Shown here one piece after another: positions 61,733 through 64,000 of a stretch of 64,000 bases of DNA; position 1 is the stretch's first letter, and the number at the start of each line of letters is the position of its first letter. Both the position numbers and the translations under genes were made by a program. The stretch is from Arenibacter hampyeongensis. Lineage in GTDB: Bacteria > Bacteroidota > Bacteroidia > Flavobacteriales > Flavobacteriaceae. Where the stretch lies: contig NZ_PIOB01000005.1 in the NCBI RefSeq assembly GCF_002909255.1, positions 62,001 through 126,000 of the forward strand, given 5' to 3'. The notes beneath the pieces were generated by a model. It was given only the letters and a program-made list of their open reading frames with translations, made no database searches and had not been told where the DNA came from.

Positions 61733-62506
61733 TTACTCGTACATATCATCAACATCGATTTCATGGAGTTCCACTAAAAATTTGGCAATAGAAGCTGTCA
61801 CTGCCTTATGGAAGTTGGCTCCATTTTCTGGGCTGGCCATTTTTGGATTTCCCACGCCGGTATCTTTGGTGACGGCCGTCCATTTACGTTGGGCGGAAAC
61901 CCATCCCTCCTTTAATCCTTTTATTTTGAATGTTTTAGCGTTTCCATCTCCGGCTTCATTCAAGGGCAATACCAAATTTGGGGTTAAATGCATTACAACG
62001 GCGGTTTCCAATTCCCCGGCATGGTCCCCTGGTTCTTGAAAATAGTGGGAAGCCTTGGCGGCCTGCCACCAATTTAGGGAGCAAACGAAGACTGTAGGAT
62101 GAATTATGCTCAGTTCCCTGATCATCTGTTTGAAATTATTGCCCCCATGTCCGTTTACGATGACCAATTTCCGAATATCATTGGCCTCCATAACCTGGAC
62201 CAAATCTTTTAATACGGCCATTTGGGTACTTGGGTTCATATTTAAACATAGATCAACATCTATTTGTCCCGTATTTACACCAAAAGGGATGGTGGGCAGA
62301 ACAATCACTTTAGCACCTTGGGTCCAGGCAATTTCGGCCGATGCCAAGGCGGCGTTCTCTGCCAGAATATTGTCGGTTCCATAAGGCATATGGTAATTGT
62401 GGGCCTCGGTGGCACCCCAAGGTAATATAGCAACGGTATACTTTTGCTCCTTTACAGTTTTCCAGTTGGTTTCTGCTAAAACGTAGGGTCTTGGACTTGT
62501 ATTCAT
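61733..62506 (-). CDS. creatininase-family amidohydrolase
   Basis: This 257-residue enzyme has creatininase-fold metal ligands in LPWGATEAHNYHMPYGTDN (E34, H36, H39, D45) and the VNGHGGNN motif (about 117-124), with EPGDHAGELETAVVMHL supplying the distal acidic residues. The family hydrolyses cyclic or formyl amides (creatinine, FAPy intermediates, mycofactocin precursor), so the exact reaction is open. The start is ATG 62506; a longer frame to 62629 adds 41 residues unlike the family. It is transcribed towards the symporter gene, divergently from gntR. Confidence 0.88.
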   Translation of the reverse strand: MNTSPRPYVLAETNWKTVKEQKYTVAILPWGATEAHNYHMPYGTDNILAENAALASAEIAWTQGAKVIVLPTIPFGVNTGQIDVDLCLNMNPSTQMAVLKDLVQVMEANDIRKLVIVNGHGGNNFKQMIRELSIIHPTVFVCSLNWWQAAKASHYFQEPGDHAGELETAVVMHLTPNLVLPLNEAGDGNAKTFKIKGLKEGWVSAQRKWTAVTKDTGVGNPKMASPENGANFHKAVTASIAKFLVELHEIDVDDMYE

Positions 62507-62610
62507 GTGTTTGTTTTTATCGTTTTTATTTGTTGAGACTAATTTAGGTAGCCGAATGCCTATATTTCTTGGTATTTGTGTTGTGAAATGTACTTCATAT
62601 TTTTTAGTTA

Positions 62611-62623
62611 TATGTATTACATA
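62611..62623. promoter_or_regulatory. candidate GntR operator in the gntR/creatininase spacer
   Basis: TATGTATTACATA is a perfect palindrome with a central T. TATGTAA at 62634-62640 repeats half of it. The site is 120 bases before the gntR start and 105 bases upstream of the creatininase gene, so one bound protein could control both directions. Confidence 0.6.
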
Positions 62624-62742
62624 AAACATTTTGTATGTAATTAACTTAAAATAGTCGTAATATTGTCATAAATTACACAAAATTGGGCAACCTGCGAAGT
62701 CAATTAAATATGGTTGCAATTTAACTCTAATGTTAGTAAAGC

Positions 62743-63468
62743 ATGAGTACATTTAAGAAGATCGAACCTTTGGAAAACCTGTCTTTGGTGGATAAGGCGG
62801 AAATTAGAATTCTTAAGTTTTTTAAGGAGAACAATTTAAAGCCTGGGGATGCCATTCCAAAGGAATTGGAATTTTCCGAAGCTTTTGAGGTTAGTAGAAC
62901 AGTTGTGCGGGAAGCTCTCTTGCGTTTAAGAACGCTAGGGATTGTTGATTCCAAAAAGCATCGCGGCATGATTTTGACCCAGCCCGATATTATAAATAAT
63001 TTTGAACGTATCCTTGACCCCACTTTACTCGGCGATGATACCCTTAGAAACTTATTTGAGATTCGATTGATAATGGAAATGGGAATTGCGGATTTTCTGT
63101 TTGAATACAAAACGCAAAAGGATATGGATGAATTGGAGCGAATTGTGACTTTGGAGGAAGAAACAAGTTATGAAAAGGATCGCTTTTCTTTGGACCGCGA
63201 AATCGCATTCCATGGCAAGCTTTATCAAATGTCCAACAACGCCACTGTACAAAGGTTTCAAAATCTGTTATTGCCCGTTTTCGAGTATGTGTATTTGGAA
63301 GAATCCAAGAAAAACAAAACTGATTATCAATATTCTTCCGGACAATTTGTTACACATAGAATGCTAATGGACAACTTAAGGGTAGGTACCCCCGAGACCT
63401 ATAGGAGTGCCATGCGCCGTCATTTGGAACCCCATTTTGATCATGCGTTAAAAAACGGAAAGAAATAG
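62743..63468 (+). CDS. GntR-family (FadR subfamily) transcriptional regulator
   Basis: This 241-residue regulator has an N-terminal winged-helix domain (about 12-80; GDAIPKELEFSEAFEVSRTV, VREALLRLRTLGI) and an FCD ligand-binding domain (about 95-235; EIRLIMEMGIADFL, FHGKLYQMSNN, HRMLMDNLRVGT and the final HLEPHFDHAL). FCD domains bind carboxylic-acid-type effectors through a metal. Two palindromes matching the expected site flank nearby genes, so it probably represses the symporter and creatininase genes and itself. Confidence 0.93.
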   Translation: MSTFKKIEPLENLSLVDKAEIRILKFFKENNLKPGDAIPKELEFSEAFEVSRTVVREALLRLRTLGIVDSKKHRGMILTQPDIINNFERILDPTLLGDDTLRNLFEIRLIMEMGIADFLFEYKTQKDMDELERIVTLEEETSYEKDRFSLDREIAFHGKLYQMSNNATVQRFQNLLLPVFEYVYLEESKKNKTDYQYSSGQFVTHRMLMDNLRVGTPETYRSAMRRHLEPHFDHALKNGKK

Positions 63469-63490
63469 TAGAAGCCAGGGCCCAGTAACA

Positions 63491-64000
63491 TTAGGAGGAA
63501 TAAAGCAAAGGAAAAAATTTTCCCTCCATCGTATTGCCTTTGGGTACTTTGGGAACCCCGGCCAAGAGCTCGTCGTCCGTATTGCTTATAGTGCCATCGG
63601 CAAATACGTTGAGTACAAATGCCCTTCTGCTTCTTTCCGATTTATTCTCGTAAGAACCATGCACCATTAAGGGATGATGAAAAGTGGCGAAACCCTTTTT
63701 CAATTCAATGGCCGTGGGCTTAAACTCTTTTTTTTGATCCTCATTAAGATATTTCATGAGGCCATCCATATCACCCGCAAGGGAAGGGGCATCCAAAAGC
63801 CCCCATTTATGGCTTTTGGGGATATAATGAAGGCAACCATTTTCCGTTGTGGCATCATCCAATCCTGTCCAGCAGGTAAGATGTTGCATGGCTATGGTTC
63901 TGGTCCAATAGGAATAGTCTTGGTGCCAAGCTACTACACCACCATGCCGGGCTGGTTTACAAAATAATTGGTCGTGCCAAAACCTAACGGATTTGGTGTT
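63491..64000 (-). CDS. phytanoyl-CoA dioxygenase family protein (partial, N-terminus outside window)
   Basis: The frame is open from the window edge to a stop, giving 169 residues. The Fe(II) ligand motif is HxD in [14 protein letters not shown], and the distal His is in [20 protein letters not shown] with the 2-oxoglutarate-binding Arg (RR) after it. [17 protein letters not shown] precedes. This is the PhyH group of Fe(II)/2-oxoglutarate oxygenases, which hydroxylate diverse small molecules. It is convergent with gntR (22 bases apart). The start and any operator lie outside the window. Confidence 0.9.
   Translation of the reverse strand, partial: NTKSVRFWHDQLFCKPARHGGVVAWHQDYSYWTRTIAMQHLTCWTGLDDATTENGCLHYIPKSHKWGLLDAPSLAGDMDGLMKYLNEDQKKEFKPTAIELKKGFATFHHPLMVHGSYENKSERSRRAFVLNVFADGTISNTDDELLAGVPKVPKGNTMEGKFFPLLYSS

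Noticed and set aside
62507..62629. Longer start for the creatininase-family gene
   Set aside because: Although it begins with ATG, the extra 41 residues do not resemble the family and the extension would overlap the GntR operator region; ATG 62506 starts the recognisable sequence.
1..64000. CRISPR arrays, insertion sequences, prophage or integrative elements
   Set aside because: No regularly spaced repeats, cas genes, transposase, integrase or attachment-site duplication was seen; the tRNA-Asp gene is intact and not followed by an integrase or a duplicated 3' end.

Overview
The window looks like a chromosomal segment of a marine-type Flavobacteriaceae (Bacteroidota). The evidence is AT-rich DNA, two SusC/SusD pairs, a FecR anti-sigma gene with an ECF sigma gene, five S1 sulfatases, a type IX secretion (CHU_C) cargo protein, an rpsP-rimM pair with a long acidic S16 tail, and promoters of the Bacteroidota form TTTG-N19-TAnnTTTG. 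The genus cannot be fixed from the sequence alone (Arenibacter/Maribacter/Zobellia-like is a guess). No rRNA, CRISPR array, insertion sequence or phage gene was seen.

Layout. 1-177: 3' end of a haem-binding-domain gene. 478-13469: nutrient-uptake locus with fecR, two tandem paralogous susC-susD pairs, and an ECF sigma gene on the opposite strand at the far end. The first SusC has the STN signalling domain and the second has lost it. 13836-19343 (minus): glutaryl-CoA dehydrogenase-like enzyme, TrmN6, a sulfatase, a SET-domain protein, RimM and S16. 19567-30659: DnaE with a fused proofreading domain, thioredoxin, a DUF58 protein, tRNA-Asp, a hybrid histidine kinase and an SLC12-type transporter. 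31119-41681: AraC regulator, a secreted propeller/alpha-helical protein, three sulfatases and a GH30 glycosidase, probably attacking a sulfated polysaccharide. 41706-47841: LytS/LytTR two-component pair divergent from an envelope cluster (EF-hand, two YHYH lipoproteins, a membrane-anchored protein, a MORN-repeat protein and an SCO protein). 47880-52477: decayed DUF6090 gene, a fifth sulfatase and a TonB-dependent receptor. 52584-58891: CHU_C protein, PAP2 phosphatase, secreted aldose epimerase, small membrane and coiled-coil proteins, SYLF protein and a lipid A-type acyltransferase. 58986-64000: Kelch-mutarotase/Na+ symporter fusion, creatininase-family enzyme, GntR regulator and a phytanoyl-CoA dioxygenase-family gene cut by the window edge.

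How the genes may work together. FecR, the STN-bearing SusC1 and the sigma factor fit a surface-signalling circuit. Both susC genes carry the same leader hairpin, with base changes that keep the stem, which suggests shared post-transcriptional control. The LytTR pair probably controls the YHYH/SCO cluster through two TAACGTTCA repeats upstream of the EF-hand gene. The GntR regulator probably controls the symporter and creatininase genes through two TATGTNNNACATA palindromes. The least described parts are the YHYH/SCO envelope cluster, the GntR-creatininase-symporter-dioxygenase module and the propeller/alpha-helical protein beside the sulfatases.
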